Source of the DNA: Pandoraea capi | Lineage (GTDB): Bacteria; Pseudomonadota; Gammaproteobacteria; Burkholderiales; Burkholderiaceae | DNA: 64,000 bases | Direction of reading: 5' to 3' | Assembly: GCF_902459735.1 (NCBI RefSeq) | Contig: NZ_CABPRV010000001.1 | Coordinates: forward strand, 620,001 to 684,000 | Shown here: positions 52,105 to 63,300 of the stretch, piece by piece | Layout: the number at the start of each line of letters is the position of its first letter | Position numbering within the stretch: position 1 is the first letter of the stretch | Notes under the pieces: generated by a model | Databases searched by the model: none | Seen by the model: only the letters and a program-made list of their open reading frames with translations | Told to the model about the DNA's origin: nothing | Made by a program: the position numbers and the translations under genes

Positions 52105-53448
52105 ATGGCAAAAAAGATTTACATCAAGACGTTCGGCTGTCAGATGAACGAGTACGACTCCGACAAGATGGCGGACGTGCTCGGCGCGGCTGAAGGCCTC
52201 GAAAAGACCGACACCCCCGAAGACGCCGACGTCATCCTGTTCAACACCTGCTCCGTGCGCGAAAAGGCGCAGGAAAAGGTGTTCTCGGATCTGGGCCGCA
52301 TGCGCGCCCTCAAGGAAATCAAGCCGGATCTGGTGATCGGCGTCGGCGGCTGCGTCGCCAGTCAGGAAGGCGCGGCCATCGTGCAGCGCGCCCCTTACGT
52401 GGACGTGGTGTTCGGCCCGCAAACGCTGCACCGTCTGCCGCAGATGCTCGAAGCGCGGCGCTCGACCGGCCGCTCGCAGGTCGACATCTCCTTCCCGGAA
52501 ATCGAAAAGTTCGACCACCTGCCGCCGGCCAAGGTCGAAGGCGCCACGGCGTTCGTCTCGATCATGGAAGGTTGCTCGAAGTATTGCAGCTACTGCGTGG
52601 TGCCTTACACGCGCGGCGACGAAGTCTCGCGTCCGTTCGAAGACGTGCTCACCGAGATTGCCGGGCTGGCCGAACAGGGCGTGCGTGAAATCACGCTGCT
52701 GGGCCAGAACGTGAACGCCTATCGCGGCCTGATGGCCGACGGCGAGATCGCCGACTTCGCGCTGCTCATCGAATACGTGGCCGAAGTGCCCGGTATCGAG
52801 CGCATTCGCTACACGACCAGCCACCCGAAGGAATTCACGCAGCGTCTGATCGACACCTACGCCAAGGTGCCCAAGCTCGTGAGCCATCTGCACCTGCCCG
52901 TGCAGCACGGCGCGGACCGCGTGCTCTCGGCCATGAAGCGCGGTTACACGGTGCTGGAGTACAAGTCGATCATCCGTCGCCTGCGTCAGGTGCGTCCGGA
53001 CATGTCGATGTCGTCGGACTTCATCGTCGGCTTCCCCGGCGAGACGGAAGAGGATTTCGACAAGCTCATGGCGATGATCCACGACATCGGCTACGACACC
53101 AGCTTCTCGTTCATCTACAGCCCGCGCCCCGGCACGCCCGCCGCGAACCTGCAGGACGATACGCCGCGCGAAGTGAAACTGCGCCGTCTGCAGCACTTGC
53201 AGGCCGTGATCGAAGAAAACGCAGCACGCATCAGCCAGCGCATGGTCGGCTCGCGTCAGCGCATTCTGGTCGAAGGCGTTTCGCGCAAGGACCCGAACGA
53301 ACTGCAAGGCCGCACCGAAAACAACCGCGTGGTCAACTTCCCGGCGCCCGAGGCACAACGCGCGGGCCTGATCGGTCAGATGACCGACGTCGTGATCACG
53401 TTCGCCTATCCGCACTCGCTGCGCGGCGAACTGGTCGTCACGCATTGA
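52105..53448 (+). CDS. miaB: tRNA-2-methylthio-N6-isopentenyladenosine37 synthase MiaB
   Basis: A 447-residue radical-SAM methylthiotransferase that adds the 2-methylthio group to i6A37 of tRNAs reading UNN codons. The N-terminal Fe-S cysteines are C12 ([15 protein letters not shown]), C49 (NTCSVR) and C83 (VGGCVASQ). The SAM cluster is C157-C161-C164 in [14 protein letters not shown], followed by the TRAM domain at the C-terminus. The ATG at 52105 gives the family start [11 protein letters not shown], but an ATG at 52057 (16 residues longer) is possible, as neither has a good ribosome-binding site. It starts the conserved miaB-phoH-ybeY block. Confidence 0.95.
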   Translation: MAKKIYIKTFGCQMNEYDSDKMADVLGAAEGLEKTDTPEDADVILFNTCSVREKAQEKVFSDLGRMRALKEIKPDLVIGVGGCVASQEGAAIVQRAPYVDVVFGPQTLHRLPQMLEARRSTGRSQVDISFPEIEKFDHLPPAKVEGATAFVSIMEGCSKYCSYCVVPYTRGDEVSRPFEDVLTEIAGLAEQGVREITLLGQNVNAYRGLMADGEIADFALLIEYVAEVPGIERIRYTTSHPKEFTQRLIDTYAKVPKLVSHLHLPVQHGADRVLSAMKRGYTVLEYKSIIRRLRQVRPDMSMSSDFIVGFPGETEEDFDKLMAMIHDIGYDTSFSFIYSPRPGTPAANLQDDTPREVKLRRLQHLQAVIEENAARISQRMVGSRQRILVEGVSRKDPNELQGRTENNRVVNFPAPEAQRAGLIGQMTDVVITFAYPHSLRGELVVTH

Positions 53449-53556
53449 ATATGGGACCGGCGGGGCGTATCAAGCCACCACAAGCCACGGTTGGCATCGC
53501 TGCCCCGTCACCGCCAAGCCATCGAACGACCTGAACAGGCAAACGACCGGATCATC

Positions 53557-54642
53557 TTGAAAGCACCCGTCCAAGAATTCACCGCTCCGCGCGACGACAA
53601 TCGCCGTCTGGCCAATCTCTGCGGCCCGCTCGACGAAAACCTGCGTCAGATCGAACAGGCGCTCGACGTCTCGATCACCCGTCGCGGCCATCGTTTCTCC
53701 ATTCGAGGCAAGAGTGCCGCCGTCGCCACGCAGGCGCTCGAGAGTTTCTACAATCGCGCAACCGAAGCACTCTCTGTCGACGACATCCAGCTCGGACTCG
53801 TGGAAACGCGTCAGGGCCTCGCGCCGAGCGTGCGTCATGGCGACGACAACCCGTTCGCCGCCGGTGAGACGGAAGACGGCTCGCCCGTGCTGCACACGCG
53901 TCGCAGCGACCTGCACGGCCGCACGCCCGCCCAGCGCGACTACCTCAAGCAGATCCTGTCGCACGACGTGACGTTCGGCATCGGCCCGGCCGGTACCGGC
54001 AAGACGTATCTCGCCGTGGCCTGCGCCGTCGACGCCCTGGAGCGCGACGCCGTCAAGCGCATCGTGCTCACGCGCCCGGCCGTGGAAGCGGGCGAGCGCC
54101 TGGGCTTCCTGCCCGGCGATCTGGCACAGAAGGTCGATCCGTATCTGCGCCCGCTGTACGACGCGCTGTACGACCTGCTCGGCTTCGACAAGACGCAGAA
54201 GTATTTCGAGAAGCAGATGATCGAGATCGCGCCGCTGGCCTACATGCGCGGCCGTACGCTCAATCATGCGTTCATTATTCTCGACGAGGCGCAGAACACC
54301 ACGCCCGAGCAGATGAAGATGTTCCTCACGCGTATCGGTTTCGGCAGCAAAGCCGTGGTGACCGGCGATACCACGCAGGTCGACCTGCCGCGCGGGCAAA
54401 AGAGCGGCCTGATGGAAGCGCAGGTGATCCTGAAGAACGTTCGCGGCATCGCCATGACGCGCTTCACCAGCGTGGACGTGGTGCGTCACCCGCTGGTCGC
54501 ACGCATCGTCGAAGCGTACGACGAACACGCGCAACATCTGGAAGCCGGGCTCGATCTGCCGGCCTCGGAGTCGCGCGGTGATCGCACGGGTCACGCCTCG
54601 CGCGCCTCACGTGCATCAAGCACGGCCGGAGGCAAGGCATGA
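53557..54642 (+). CDS. PhoH-family ATPase
   Basis: A 361-residue P-loop NTPase of the PhoH family, found next to ybeY in many proteobacteria and linked to RNA metabolism. An N-terminal KH-like region (about 20-85) precedes the ATPase core, with Walker A GPAGTGKT at 143-150 and Walker [18 protein letters not shown], followed by [20 protein letters not shown]. The C-terminal tail is Ser/Arg-rich and variable. A TTG start at 53557 gives [20 protein letters not shown], which matches orthologues; no ATG is available upstream in frame. It overlaps ybeY by four bases. Confidence 0.92.
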   Translation: MKAPVQEFTAPRDDNRRLANLCGPLDENLRQIEQALDVSITRRGHRFSIRGKSAAVATQALESFYNRATEALSVDDIQLGLVETRQGLAPSVRHGDDNPFAAGETEDGSPVLHTRRSDLHGRTPAQRDYLKQILSHDVTFGIGPAGTGKTYLAVACAVDALERDAVKRIVLTRPAVEAGERLGFLPGDLAQKVDPYLRPLYDALYDLLGFDKTQKYFEKQMIEIAPLAYMRGRTLNHAFIILDEAQNTTPEQMKMFLTRIGFGSKAVVTGDTTQVDLPRGQKSGLMEAQVILKNVRGIAMTRFTSVDVVRHPLVARIVEAYDEHAQHLEAGLDLPASESRGDRTGHASRASRASSTAGGKA

Positions 54643-55142
54643 GCGGTCGGCCCGCCCGCCACTCGCTCACGCTGACGAACCAGTTCGTGGCGGGGCCCGC
54701 GTTCGCGTCGCACAAGGCGCTGCTCTCGCGCACCGCCGTGCGCCGCTGGGTGCAGGCCGCGCTGCTCGCCGACGCCGAACTGACGCTGCGCTTCGTCGAC
54801 GCCGACGAAGGTCAGACGCTCAATCGCGGCTATCGCGGCAAGGACTACGCGACCAATGTGCTGACGTTCGCCTACGCGCAGGACGAAAGCGATCCGGTCA
54901 CGGGCGACATCGTGCTGTGTTGCCCGGTGGTCGAGCGCGAGGCAAACGAGCAAGGCATTTCGCTCGAAGCGCATTACGCGCACCTGATCGTGCATGGCGT
55001 GCTGCACGCGCAAGGCTACGATCACGAGGAAGACGACGAAGCGCAGGAGATGGAAGGCCTCGAGACGGAGATTCTCGCCGGACTCGGTTACGCCGATCCG
55101 TATGCGTCGGAGAAGTCGGCGACAAAAGCCCGTCGCACCTGA
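54639..55142 (+). CDS. ybeY: Endoribonuclease YbeY (rRNA maturation factor)
   Basis: A 167-residue zinc-dependent RNase involved in 16S rRNA 3'-end maturation and ribosome quality control. The zinc site HGxLHxxGxDH is intact as [14 protein letters not shown] (H119, H123, H129). [20 protein letters not shown] is the usual upstream segment. It overlaps the phoH stop by four bases, so the two are translationally coupled. Confidence 0.96.
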   Translation: MSGRPARHSLTLTNQFVAGPAFASHKALLSRTAVRRWVQAALLADAELTLRFVDADEGQTLNRGYRGKDYATNVLTFAYAQDESDPVTGDIVLCCPVVEREANEQGISLEAHYAHLIVHGVLHAQGYDHEEDDEAQEMEGLETEILAGLGYADPYASEKSATKARRT

Positions 55143-55198
55143 CCGAGCCCCTGCCCCCAGCCCCCCCTCCAAGCTCCTTAAGCCCCCCAATACGCCCT

Positions 55199-55894
55199 AT
55201 GGACCGCATTCCCGACCGACCGGACGCCCCTGACGCCAGCGACAGCGCGCAGACCAGCACGTCGAGCGGCCCGGGATGCACGCGTTATCCGCCGGACCTC
55301 GGCGCCTCCCGTCATCTGACACAAGAAGAAATGAGCCAGTCGCTCGACGCCGCGCTCGTCGACTGGGACGGCCGCGAGGACCTTTGGATCTTCGCGTATG
55401 GCTCGCTCATCTGGAATCCCGGCATGCCCGTCGAAGAAAGCCATCACGCGCGCGTGCATGGCTATCACCGGGGGTTGTATCTGTGGTCGCGCGTCAATCG
55501 CGGCACGCCCGAACAACCGGGGCTGGTGCTGGCACTGGACCGGGGCGGCTCGTGCGCCGGCGTGGCCATGCGGCTGGCCGCGCGTCACGCGCGCACCGAA
55601 CTCGAAACGCTCTGGTATCGCGAAATGGCCATGGGGTCGTACCGTCCGATGTGGCTGAATTGCCAACTGGCGGACGGCCGCGCCAAGCCGGGGCTGGCGT
55701 TCGTCATGCGGCGCGAAGCCGTGAGCTACGCAGGACGCCTGTCCGACGACATCGTGCGGCAGGTCTTCGATCAGGCGCAGGGACGCTACGGCACCACGCA
55801 CGATTACGTCGCCCGGACCGTCAAGGCGCTGCGCGAAGCGGGCATGCCCGACCTCGCGCTAGAGGCGTTGCTGCACCGCTGCGGTGCAAGATAA
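55199..55894 (+). CDS. Gamma-glutamylcyclotransferase, ChaC-like
   Basis: A 231-residue ChaC-type enzyme that degrades glutathione to 5-oxoproline and Cys-Gly. Conserved features are LWIFAYGSLIWNPGMPVEES (the YGSL substrate-binding segment), LYLWSRVNRGTPEQPGLVLA and LWYREMAMGSYRPMWLNCQL, the last with the catalytic glutamate. The first 60 residues are polar and Pro/Ser/Asp-rich. No ribosome-binding site precedes the ATG at 55199; ATG 55331 (MSQSLDAALVDW) has AAGAAG in front and is a serious alternative start. It interrupts the ybeY-corC neighbour pair. Confidence 0.85.
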   Translation: MDRIPDRPDAPDASDSAQTSTSSGPGCTRYPPDLGASRHLTQEEMSQSLDAALVDWDGREDLWIFAYGSLIWNPGMPVEESHHARVHGYHRGLYLWSRVNRGTPEQPGLVLALDRGGSCAGVAMRLAARHARTELETLWYREMAMGSYRPMWLNCQLADGRAKPGLAFVMRREAVSYAGRLSDDIVRQVFDQAQGRYGTTHDYVARTVKALREAGMPDLALEALLHRCGAR

Positions 55895-56066
55895 GCCCCC
55901 GGATTGTCGCGAGCGGGCGACGGAAACGTCCTGAAATATGCGCAACGGCGCAGCACGCCCGGACGACGCCCTCCCACACACCGCCTGACGCGGCGATGCC
56001 GCACATCTGGTGTATCCTTGAGCTTCCTGTAACAGCTCGGCGTCCGCCCAACTTGGACGCGCCGTC

Positions 56067-56942
56067 ATGAACGACCCTTATCCCAGTCGACCCGGTCGAA
56101 AAAACACCGAAAAACCTCGCTCTCTGCTCGAACGCCTCACCGATCTGATTTCCCCGGAGCCGGAGTCGCGCGCAGAGTTGCTCGAAATTCTGCAAGACGC
56201 CCACGCCCGTAACCTGATGGACGCCGATTCTCTGGCGATGATCGAGGGCGTATTCCAGGTGGCCGATCTGTGCGCCCGCGACATCATGGTGCCGCGCGCG
56301 CAAATGGACGCCATCAACATCGAACAGACCCCCGAAGCATTCATGCCGTTCGTACTGGAACAGGCGCACTCGCGCTATCCGGTCTATGAAGGCAATCGCG
56401 ACAACATCATCGGCATTCTGCTCGCCAAGGATCTGTTGCGTTACTACGCGAATCATGATTTCGACGTGCGCGACATGCTGCGCCCGGCCGTGTTCATTCC
56501 GGAGTCGAAGCGTCTGAACGTGCTGCTGCACGACTTCCGCGTCAATCGCAATCACATCGCCATCGTCGTGGACGAATACGGCGGTGTGGCGGGTCTCATC
56601 ACGATCGAAGACGTGCTCGAACAGATCGTCGGCGACATCGAGGACGAGTACGACTTCGATGAAGAAGAAGACAACATCATCGCTGCGCCCGACGGGACAT
56701 ATCGCATTCGCGCGCTCACGGAAATCGAGCAGTTCAACGAAGCGTTCGGCACCCAGTTCCACGATGACGAGAACGACACGATCGGCGGTATGATCACGCA
56801 CCAGTTCGGCCGTGTGCCACGCCGGGGTGAGCGTATGCGCATCGGCAATCTCGTGTTCGAGGTGCTGCGCGCCGACGGCCGTCAGGTCCACATGCTGCTG
56901 TTGCGGCGCGTGGAACCGGCACCGGCCATCGAAGCCGAGTAA
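56067..56942 (+). CDS. CorC/HlyC-family protein with CBS domains (YbeX-like)
   Basis: A 291-residue cytoplasmic protein with two CBS domains (about 65-195; VPRAQMDAINIEQTPEAFMP, LNVLLHDFRVNRNHIAIVVD) and a C-terminal CorC/HlyC domain (about 210-285; EIEQFNEAFGTQFHDDEND). The acidic linker EDEYDFDEEEDN is typical. Relatives are called CorC or YbeX and are tied to magnesium/cobalt efflux or to ribosome metabolism. No membrane helix is present. Its place after ybeY and before lnt is conserved. Confidence 0.93.
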   Translation: MNDPYPSRPGRKNTEKPRSLLERLTDLISPEPESRAELLEILQDAHARNLMDADSLAMIEGVFQVADLCARDIMVPRAQMDAINIEQTPEAFMPFVLEQAHSRYPVYEGNRDNIIGILLAKDLLRYYANHDFDVRDMLRPAVFIPESKRLNVLLHDFRVNRNHIAIVVDEYGGVAGLITIEDVLEQIVGDIEDEYDFDEEEDNIIAAPDGTYRIRALTEIEQFNEAFGTQFHDDENDTIGGMITHQFGRVPRRGERMRIGNLVFEVLRADGRQVHMLLLRRVEPAPAIEAE

Positions 56943-56959
56943 CTCCCATTCATCGATCC

Positions 56960-58516
56960 ATGCAGGAAATGACCGTCCACGCGCCCGAGCGGCGCTCGTG
57001 GCTGGCCTGGCGTGCCCGAGTGCTCGCCGGTCTGGCCGGTATCGCGCAAACCCTGGCCTTCGCCCCGCGCGATCTCTGGTGGCTGCAACTGCTCGCCATG
57101 GCAGGTCTGTTTGCGCTCGTCGAGCGCAGCGCCTCGCGACGTCACGCGCTCTGGCTGGGCGGCAGTTTCGGGCTCACGTCGTTCGTCTCCGGCATCTGGT
57201 GGCTCTACATCAGCATGCATACCTACGGCGGCATGCCCGGCGCCATGGCCGGCGCCGCCGTCGTGCTGTTCTCGATCTACCTCGCGATCTATCCCGCGCT
57301 CGCCGCCTTCGTCACGCGCTCGGTCACGGCGACCGGCCCCTGGCGTGTGCTCGCCTTCGCAGGCGCCTGGACGCTCGCCGAATGGCTGCGCGGCACCGTC
57401 TTCACCGGCTTTCCCTGGCTCTCCCCCGGTTACGCGCATGTCGACGGCCCGCTCGCAGGTTTCGCGCCGCTGCTCGGCGTGTACGGCATCGCCGGCCTTG
57501 CAGCGCTCGCCGCAGCATGGCTCGCTCGCGCGCTCGTTCCCGTCGTGGCGGCAACACGTACGATGCGACGTCTCGTGGCGGTCGTGGGCGTACTCGCATT
57601 GATGGGCGTGGGCGCGGGACTGGCGCGTCACGCCTGGACGACGCCGTCGGGTAAGCCGCTCTCGGTACGTCTGCTGCAAGGCAATGTGGCGCAGGACATG
57701 AAGTTCGAGCGCGCGGGCATCGACCACGCGATGGCGATGTACCGCGACATGATCGTGGCCGCACCGGCCGACCTCATCATCACGCCGGAGACCGCGTTTC
57801 CGGTGCTGCTGCAAGGCATTCCGCCCGAGGTCGCCACGCCGATTCGCGAATTCGTGGACCGTACCGGCTCGCATGTGGTGCTGGGCGCTGTCGGCGCCAC
57901 GATCACCGATCGCGGCCCGACCGATCTCACCAATAGCCTGTTCGGTGTGACGCCGCGCGATCAGACGCTCTATCGCTACGACAAGCACCACCTCGTGCCC
58001 TTCGGCGAATTCGTGCCGTGGGGTTTTCGCTGGTTCGTCGACATGATGCACATCCCGCTGGGTGACTTCCTGCGCGGCACGGCAACGCCGGGCGGCTTCC
58101 CGATCCGGGATCAGCGCGTGGCGCTCAACATCTGCTACGAGGACTTGTTCGGCGAGGAAATTGCGCAGGCGCTGCGCAACATGCCGGAACCGGCCACAGT
58201 GCTGGCGAACTCGACCAATCTGGCGTGGTTCGGCGACACCATCGCGCTCGACCAGCATTTGCAGATCGCCCGGATGCGCACGCTGGAGACGGGGCGTCCG
58301 ATGCTGCGGGCGACGAACACGGGCGCCACCGCCATCATCGACGCGCACGGCAAGGTGCAGGGACGTCTGCCCGCCATGACCGTGGGTACGCTCACCGGCA
58401 ACGTACAACCGTACAGCGGCCTCACCCCGTACGTGCGCTTCGGCAACGTGCCCGCACTGGTGCTCGCCCTTATCGCACTCGGCCTCGGTCTGGCCATGAC
58501 GCGCCGCGCGCGCTGA
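56960..58516 (+). CDS. lnt: Apolipoprotein N-acyltransferase Lnt
   Basis: A 518-residue inner-membrane enzyme that adds the third acyl chain to lipoproteins in the periplasm. It has an N-terminal block of about seven helices and a nitrilase-like domain (about 225-480). The catalytic triad is E277 (ITPETAFP), K342 (YDKHHLVPFGEF) and C392 (NICYEDLFG), aligned with E267-K335-C387 of E. coli. A final helix closes the protein. The ATG at 56960 lies 17 bases after corC, so the two form an operon. Confidence 0.96.
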   Translation: MQEMTVHAPERRSWLAWRARVLAGLAGIAQTLAFAPRDLWWLQLLAMAGLFALVERSASRRHALWLGGSFGLTSFVSGIWWLYISMHTYGGMPGAMAGAAVVLFSIYLAIYPALAAFVTRSVTATGPWRVLAFAGAWTLAEWLRGTVFTGFPWLSPGYAHVDGPLAGFAPLLGVYGIAGLAALAAAWLARALVPVVAATRTMRRLVAVVGVLALMGVGAGLARHAWTTPSGKPLSVRLLQGNVAQDMKFERAGIDHAMAMYRDMIVAAPADLIITPETAFPVLLQGIPPEVATPIREFVDRTGSHVVLGAVGATITDRGPTDLTNSLFGVTPRDQTLYRYDKHHLVPFGEFVPWGFRWFVDMMHIPLGDFLRGTATPGGFPIRDQRVALNICYEDLFGEEIAQALRNMPEPATVLANSTNLAWFGDTIALDQHLQIARMRTLETGRPMLRATNTGATAIIDAHGKVQGRLPAMTVGTLTGNVQPYSGLTPYVRFGNVPALVLALIALGLGLAMTRRAR

Positions 58517-58732
58517 GCGGCGATCCGGGCATCGACGCGCCAGCGCCATCCATGGAAACGACATCGGGGGATGTGAAAATCTCCCCGTCGTAACATCCCG
58601 GGGCCATCAGCGCCCCGCGCGGGTCGAATTCCCGCTAAAATTCAACGTTTTAGTCTTTCGGCCGCGCTCGCGGCCGGGCCGGAAGACTGCGCAAAATCCG
58701 CATATTTTCCTGTTCGTCCGCGCGAATTCATC

Positions 58733-59671
58733 ATGCTTACCTTTCAACAAGTCATCCTGACGTTGCAGGATTACTGGGACAAGCAAGGCTGTGCGTTGCT
58801 CCAGCCTTACGACATGGAGGTCGGCGCCGGTACCTCGCACACTGCCACGTTCCTGCGCGCGATCGGCCCGGAGCCGTGGCGCGCCGCCTATGTGCAGCCG
58901 TCGCGCCGTCCCAAGGATGGCCGTTACGGTGAGAATCCGAACCGCATGCAGCACTACTACCAGTATCAGGTGGTGCTCAAGCCGGCCCCGGAAAACATCC
59001 TCGACCTGTACCTGGGCTCGCTGCGCGCGCTCGGCCTCGACCTGACCGAAAACGACGTGCGCTTCGTCGAAGACGACTGGGAAAATCCCACGCTCGGCGC
59101 CTGGGGTCTGGGCTGGGAAGTCTGGCTCAACGGCATGGAAGTCACGCAGTTCACCTACTTCCAGCAAGTCGGCGGCCTCGACTGCAAGCCGGTGCTCGGC
59201 GAAATCACGTACGGTATCGAGCGTCTGGCCATGTATCTGCAACAGGTCGAGAACGTCTACGACCTCGTGTGGACGGAATGGGAAGAGCAAACGGTCGACG
59301 GCCCGGTCAAGCGCCGCCTGACGTATGGCGACGTGTTCCATCAGAACGAAGTCGAGCAGTCGACGTATAACTTCGAGCACTCGAACCAGCCGATGCTCTT
59401 CAGCTTCTTCGACAACTACGAGAGCGAAGCGAAGCGTCTGATCGAAGCCGAACTGGCGCTGCCCGCCTACGAGATGATTCTCAAGGCCGCACACACCTTC
59501 AACCTGCTCGACGCGCGCGGCGCCATTTCGGTGACCGAGCGTGCGGCGTACATCGGCCGTATCCGCGCGTTGTCGCGTCTGATCGCACAGGCCTACTACG
59601 CTTCGCGCGAAAAGCTCGGCTTCCCGATGCTGAACGCCCCCGCCGCAAAAACTCAAACGCAAGCCGCATGA
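58733..59671 (+). CDS. glyQ: Glycine-tRNA ligase, alpha subunit
   Basis: A 312-residue subunit of the tetrameric bacterial glycyl-tRNA synthetase, which charges tRNA-Gly. Motifs are [40 protein letters not shown] and [20 protein letters not shown], with [14 protein letters not shown] in the class II core. The stop overlaps the glyS start (ATGATGAGC at 59668). An imperfect hairpin at 58653-58687 lies in the leader. Confidence 0.97.
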   Translation: MLTFQQVILTLQDYWDKQGCALLQPYDMEVGAGTSHTATFLRAIGPEPWRAAYVQPSRRPKDGRYGENPNRMQHYYQYQVVLKPAPENILDLYLGSLRALGLDLTENDVRFVEDDWENPTLGAWGLGWEVWLNGMEVTQFTYFQQVGGLDCKPVLGEITYGIERLAMYLQQVENVYDLVWTEWEEQTVDGPVKRRLTYGDVFHQNEVEQSTYNFEHSNQPMLFSFFDNYESEAKRLIEAELALPAYEMILKAAHTFNLLDARGAISVTERAAYIGRIRALSRLIAQAYYASREKLGFPMLNAPAAKTQTQAA

Positions 59672-61788
59672 TGAGCACCGCACAACGCACCCTGCTGGTC
59701 GAACTGCTGACCGAAGAACTGCCGCCGAAGGCACTGGCGCGTCTCGGTGACGCGTTTGCCGACGGTATCGCCAACGGCCTGCGCTCGCGCGGTCTCGTGA
59801 CCGAAGCGAGCGTCGTCACGTCGTTCGCCACGCCGCGCCGTCTGGCCGTGTCGATCACGAACGTGCTCGACCGCGCCCCGGACGCCACCATTCGCGCCAA
59901 GGTCCTGCCGGTGTCCGTCGCGCTCGACGCCAACGGCAACCCCACGCCGCCGCTCGCGAAGAAACTCGCTGCGATGGGCTTCGCCGACCTGCCGGTCGCA
60001 AGCCTGGAACGCGCCATGGACGGCAAGGCCGAAGCCTTCTTCCACACCTACACCGCCGCCGGCGCCCAACTGGCCGACGCGCTGCAAGCCTCGCTCGACG
60101 AAACGCTGGGCAAGCTGCCGATTCCGAAGGTGATGAGCTATCAGCGTCCCGATGGCGAGACGGTGCAGTTCGTGCGGCCGGTGCATGGTCTGATCGCCCT
60201 GCACGGCGACACGATCGTGCCGGCGACGGCCATCGGCCTCGCCTCCGGCAACAAGACGCAAGGCCACCGCTTCCTGTCGAAGGGTGAAGTCACGGTCGCG
60301 AACGCCGACGCCTACGCTGCCACGCTGGAGGCCGAAGGCAAGATCGTCGCCAGTTTCTCGGGCCGTCGCGACGCGATTCGCGAGCGTCTGCTCGCCGCTG
60401 CCGGCAACGATCACGTGGTGATGCCCGATTCGCTGCTCGACGAAGTGACCGCCCTCGTCGAATGGCCCGCAATCTACGCCTGCCATTTCGAGAAGGAATT
60501 CCTGGCCGTGCCGCAGGAATGTCTGATTCTCACGATGCAGACGAACCAGAAATACTTCGCGCTCACCGACAAGCCGCTCGCCGACGGCGGCCGTCTGACG
60601 AACCGCTTCCTGATCGTCTCCAACATCGAGACGAGCCAGCCCGAGCAGATCGTGACGGGTAACGAGCGTGTGGTGCGCCCGCGTCTGGCCGATGCGAAGT
60701 TCTTCTTCGAGCAGGACAAGAAGAAGCCGCTCGCCGATCGTGTGCCGCTGCTCGCGAACGTCGTCTATCACAACAAGCTGGGCTCGCAGTTCGAGCGCAC
60801 GCAGCGTCTGGTGAAGCTCGCCGGCGCGATCGCGCACATGATCGGCGCCGACGCGAACGGCGTGAAGCTCGCTGAGCGCGGCGCGCTGCTCGCCAAGGCC
60901 GACCTGCTGACCGACATGGTCGGCGAGTTCCCGGAACTGCAAGGCACGATGGGCACGTACTACGCGCGTCACGACGGCGAAGACACCGACGTCGCGCTCG
61001 CTTGCTCGGAACACTATCAGCCGCGCTTCGCCGGCGACGCCCTGCCCGCCAGCCAGACCGGCACCGTAGTGGCGCTGGCCGACAAACTCGAAACGCTCGT
61101 GGGCATCTGGGGCATCGGCCTGCAACCGACGGGTGAGAAGGACCCGTTCGCACTGCGTCGTCATGCACTCGGTATCGTGCGCATGCTCATCGAGAAGCGT
61201 CTGCCGGCCATGCTGCCGGAACTGCTGCACGTCACGTACAAGCAGTTCACGACGGGCGTGGCCGATTCCGCGTATCTGGGCGACGTCTACCAGTTCGTGC
61301 TCGACCGTCTGCGCGGCTACCTGCGTGAGCAAGGCTACGCCGCGAACGAGATCGAAGCCGTGCTGGCCGATCAGCCGAAGTATCTGGGCGATCTGATCGA
61401 GCGTCTGGACGCCGTGCGCGCCTTCTCGGCGCTGCCGCAAGCCGAAGCACTCGCCGCGGCGAACAAGCGTATCGGCAACATCCTGAAGAAGACGGCCCCG
61501 CCCGCAGACGGCACGATCTCGCCGGACCTGCTGCTGGAGCCGGCCGAGAAGGCCCTGGCGGCGGCGCTTGAAAAGGTGACGCCGGCCGTGGAGCAGAAGT
61601 TCGAGGCACGCGAGTACGCGCAAGCGCTCTCTGCGCTCGCCGAACTGCGCGACGCGGTCGACGCCTTCTTCAACGACGTAATGGTGATGGCCGACGAGGA
61701 GGCACTGCGCAACAACCGCCTCGCGTTGCTCAAGAACCTGCACTTCCAGATGAACCGCGTGGCCGATCTCTCGAAGCTCGCCGCGTGA
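59668..61788 (+). CDS. glyS: Glycine-tRNA ligase, beta subunit
   Basis: A 706-residue subunit that recognises the tRNA. It begins [20 protein letters not shown], typical of GlyS. Conserved later parts include [40 protein letters not shown] and the HD-like [22 protein letters not shown]-terminal helical anticodon-binding region ends [20 protein letters not shown]. The start overlaps glyQ; ATG 59668 or 59671 can serve. Confidence 0.97.
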   Translation: MMSTAQRTLLVELLTEELPPKALARLGDAFADGIANGLRSRGLVTEASVVTSFATPRRLAVSITNVLDRAPDATIRAKVLPVSVALDANGNPTPPLAKKLAAMGFADLPVASLERAMDGKAEAFFHTYTAAGAQLADALQASLDETLGKLPIPKVMSYQRPDGETVQFVRPVHGLIALHGDTIVPATAIGLASGNKTQGHRFLSKGEVTVANADAYAATLEAEGKIVASFSGRRDAIRERLLAAAGNDHVVMPDSLLDEVTALVEWPAIYACHFEKEFLAVPQECLILTMQTNQKYFALTDKPLADGGRLTNRFLIVSNIETSQPEQIVTGNERVVRPRLADAKFFFEQDKKKPLADRVPLLANVVYHNKLGSQFERTQRLVKLAGAIAHMIGADANGVKLAERGALLAKADLLTDMVGEFPELQGTMGTYYARHDGEDTDVALACSEHYQPRFAGDALPASQTGTVVALADKLETLVGIWGIGLQPTGEKDPFALRRHALGIVRMLIEKRLPAMLPELLHVTYKQFTTGVADSAYLGDVYQFVLDRLRGYLREQGYAANEIEAVLADQPKYLGDLIERLDAVRAFSALPQAEALAAANKRIGNILKKTAPPADGTISPDLLLEPAEKALAAALEKVTPAVEQKFEAREYAQALSALAELRDAVDAFFNDVMVMADEEALRNNRLALLKNLHFQMNRVADLSKLAA

Positions 61789-61815
61789 TGTTCCAACGAG
61801 TCAACTGAGCTACTC

Positions 61816-62400
61816 ATGGATTCGCGCAAAGATCGCACCCTCGGCCCCGCCGCCCGCAAACTCGTGATTCTCGACCGGGACGGCGTCATCAACGTCGACT
61901 CGGATCAATTCATCAAGTCGACGGATGAGTGGGTGCCGCTGCCCGGCAGTCTCGAGGCCATCGGCCGGCTCAATCAGGCGGGCTACCGCGTGGTCGTGGC
62001 GACGAACCAGTCGGGGGTGGGGCGCGGTCTTTTCGACATGGCGACGCTCGGTGCCATGCACGCGAAGATGTCGAAGCTGGCGGCTGCCGCCGGCGGACGC
62101 ATCGACGCCGTTTTCTTCTGCCCGCATACCTCGGTCGACGCCTGCGATTGCCGCAAGCCGAAGCCCGGTCTGTTCCAGGAAATTGCGCGTCGCTACGAAG
62201 TCGATCTGACCGGCGTGCCGGCCGTGGGCGACTCGCTGCGCGATCTTCAGGCCGCCGCCGCCGTGGGCGCACAACCGCATCTGGTCCTCACCGGCAAAGG
62301 CAAGAAGACGCTCGCCGCAGGCAACCTGCCCGACGGCACGCGCGTGCACGATAGTCTCGCGGCTTTCGTCAACGATCTGCTCGCCGACGAAGACGCCTGA
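61816..62400 (+). CDS. gmhB: D-glycero-beta-D-manno-heptose-1,7-bisphosphate 7-phosphatase
   Basis: A 194-residue HAD-type phosphatase in ADP-heptose synthesis for lipopolysaccharide inner core. The nucleophile pair is D20/D22 in VILDRDGVIN, followed by TNQSGVGRGLF. The zinc-binding Cys/His loop FCPHTSVDACDCRKPKPG is complete. The ATG lies 27 bases after glyS. The order glyS-gmhB-plsC is conserved in Burkholderiaceae. Confidence 0.95.
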   Translation: MDSRKDRTLGPAARKLVILDRDGVINVDSDQFIKSTDEWVPLPGSLEAIGRLNQAGYRVVVATNQSGVGRGLFDMATLGAMHAKMSKLAAAAGGRIDAVFFCPHTSVDACDCRKPKPGLFQEIARRYEVDLTGVPAVGDSLRDLQAAAAVGAQPHLVLTGKGKKTLAAGNLPDGTRVHDSLAAFVNDLLADEDA

Positions 62401-62481
62401 GCGCCATCGTCACGATCTCCCGTACTCGCCCGCAAGCCCACCAAGACAACCGCCGCGACGCCCGACTCAGACCCGACGCCC

Positions 62482-63276
62482 ATGCAGCAACTTCGCTCGA
62501 CTCTCTTCTTCATCTTCCAGATCGTCTGGACGATTCCGTATGCCATCGCGTGCATCGTGTCGTTCCCGTTCCTGACGCGTCACCAGCGCTACTGGTTTGC
62601 GGTGGGCTGGTGCAAGGTGGTCACGCGCGTGGGCGACAAGCTCTGTGGCATGCGTTACCGCGTGATCGGCTGGGAGAACCTGCCGAAGACGTCGGTGATT
62701 CTGCTCTCGAAGCATCAGTCGGCGTGGGAGACGGTGGCGCTGCCGGCGCTGATGCCGCGGCCGCTGTGCTACGTCTTCAAGCGTGAACTGCTTTACGTGC
62801 CGTTCTTCGGCTGGGCGCTGGGTCTGCTGAGCATGATTCACATCGATCGACGCAAGGGCACCGACGCGTTCGCCTCGGTCGTCAAGCAAGGGCGTGATCG
62901 ACTGGCCGAAGGGAACTGGATCATCATGTTCCCGGAAGGCACACGCACGAAGACCGGTTCGCGCAACAAGTACAAGTCGGGCGGCGCCCGTCTGGCGACG
63001 GCCACCGGCACGCCGGTCGTGCCCATCGCCCACAATGCAGGACGTGTCTGGCCGCGCAACTCGTTCCTGAAGTTTCCCGGCGAAGTGATCGTCTCCATCG
63101 GACCGGTCATCGAGACGGCAGGCCGCACCGCCGAAGCCGTCAATGCCGACGTCGCCGAGTGGATCGAACGCGAGATGATACGGATCGACCCGGCGGCCTA
63201 TACGTCGAAACCGAGGGCTGGCGCTTCCGACGCGGGAGACGCTTCAGAGGCCTCCGACGTGAAGCCCCGGACCTGA
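62482..63276 (+). CDS. 1-acylglycerol-3-phosphate acyltransferase (PlsC family)
   Basis: A 264-residue membrane-associated acyltransferase for phospholipid synthesis. A helix at about 8-30 anchors it. The first motif is SKHQSAWETVALP, so the usual HX4D reads HX4E. Motif III is MFPEGTRTKTGSRNK; RLATATGTPVVPIAHNAG follows. The Asp-to-Glu change occurs within this sub-branch as far as I recall, so activity is plausible. It follows gmhB by 81 bases. The C-terminal tail is Ala/Ser-rich and likely disordered. Confidence 0.88.
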   Translation: MQQLRSTLFFIFQIVWTIPYAIACIVSFPFLTRHQRYWFAVGWCKVVTRVGDKLCGMRYRVIGWENLPKTSVILLSKHQSAWETVALPALMPRPLCYVFKRELLYVPFFGWALGLLSMIHIDRRKGTDAFASVVKQGRDRLAEGNWIIMFPEGTRTKTGSRNKYKSGGARLATATGTPVVPIAHNAGRVWPRNSFLKFPGEVIVSIGPVIETAGRTAEAVNADVAEWIEREMIRIDPAAYTSKPRAGASDAGDASEASDVKPRT

Positions 63277-63300
63277 CTGCGCAATACGCGAGACCGTCTC

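Noticed and set aside
59653-61743. 696-codon minus-strand ORF
   Set aside because: Shadow of glyS, whose protein is fully recognisable on the plus strand.
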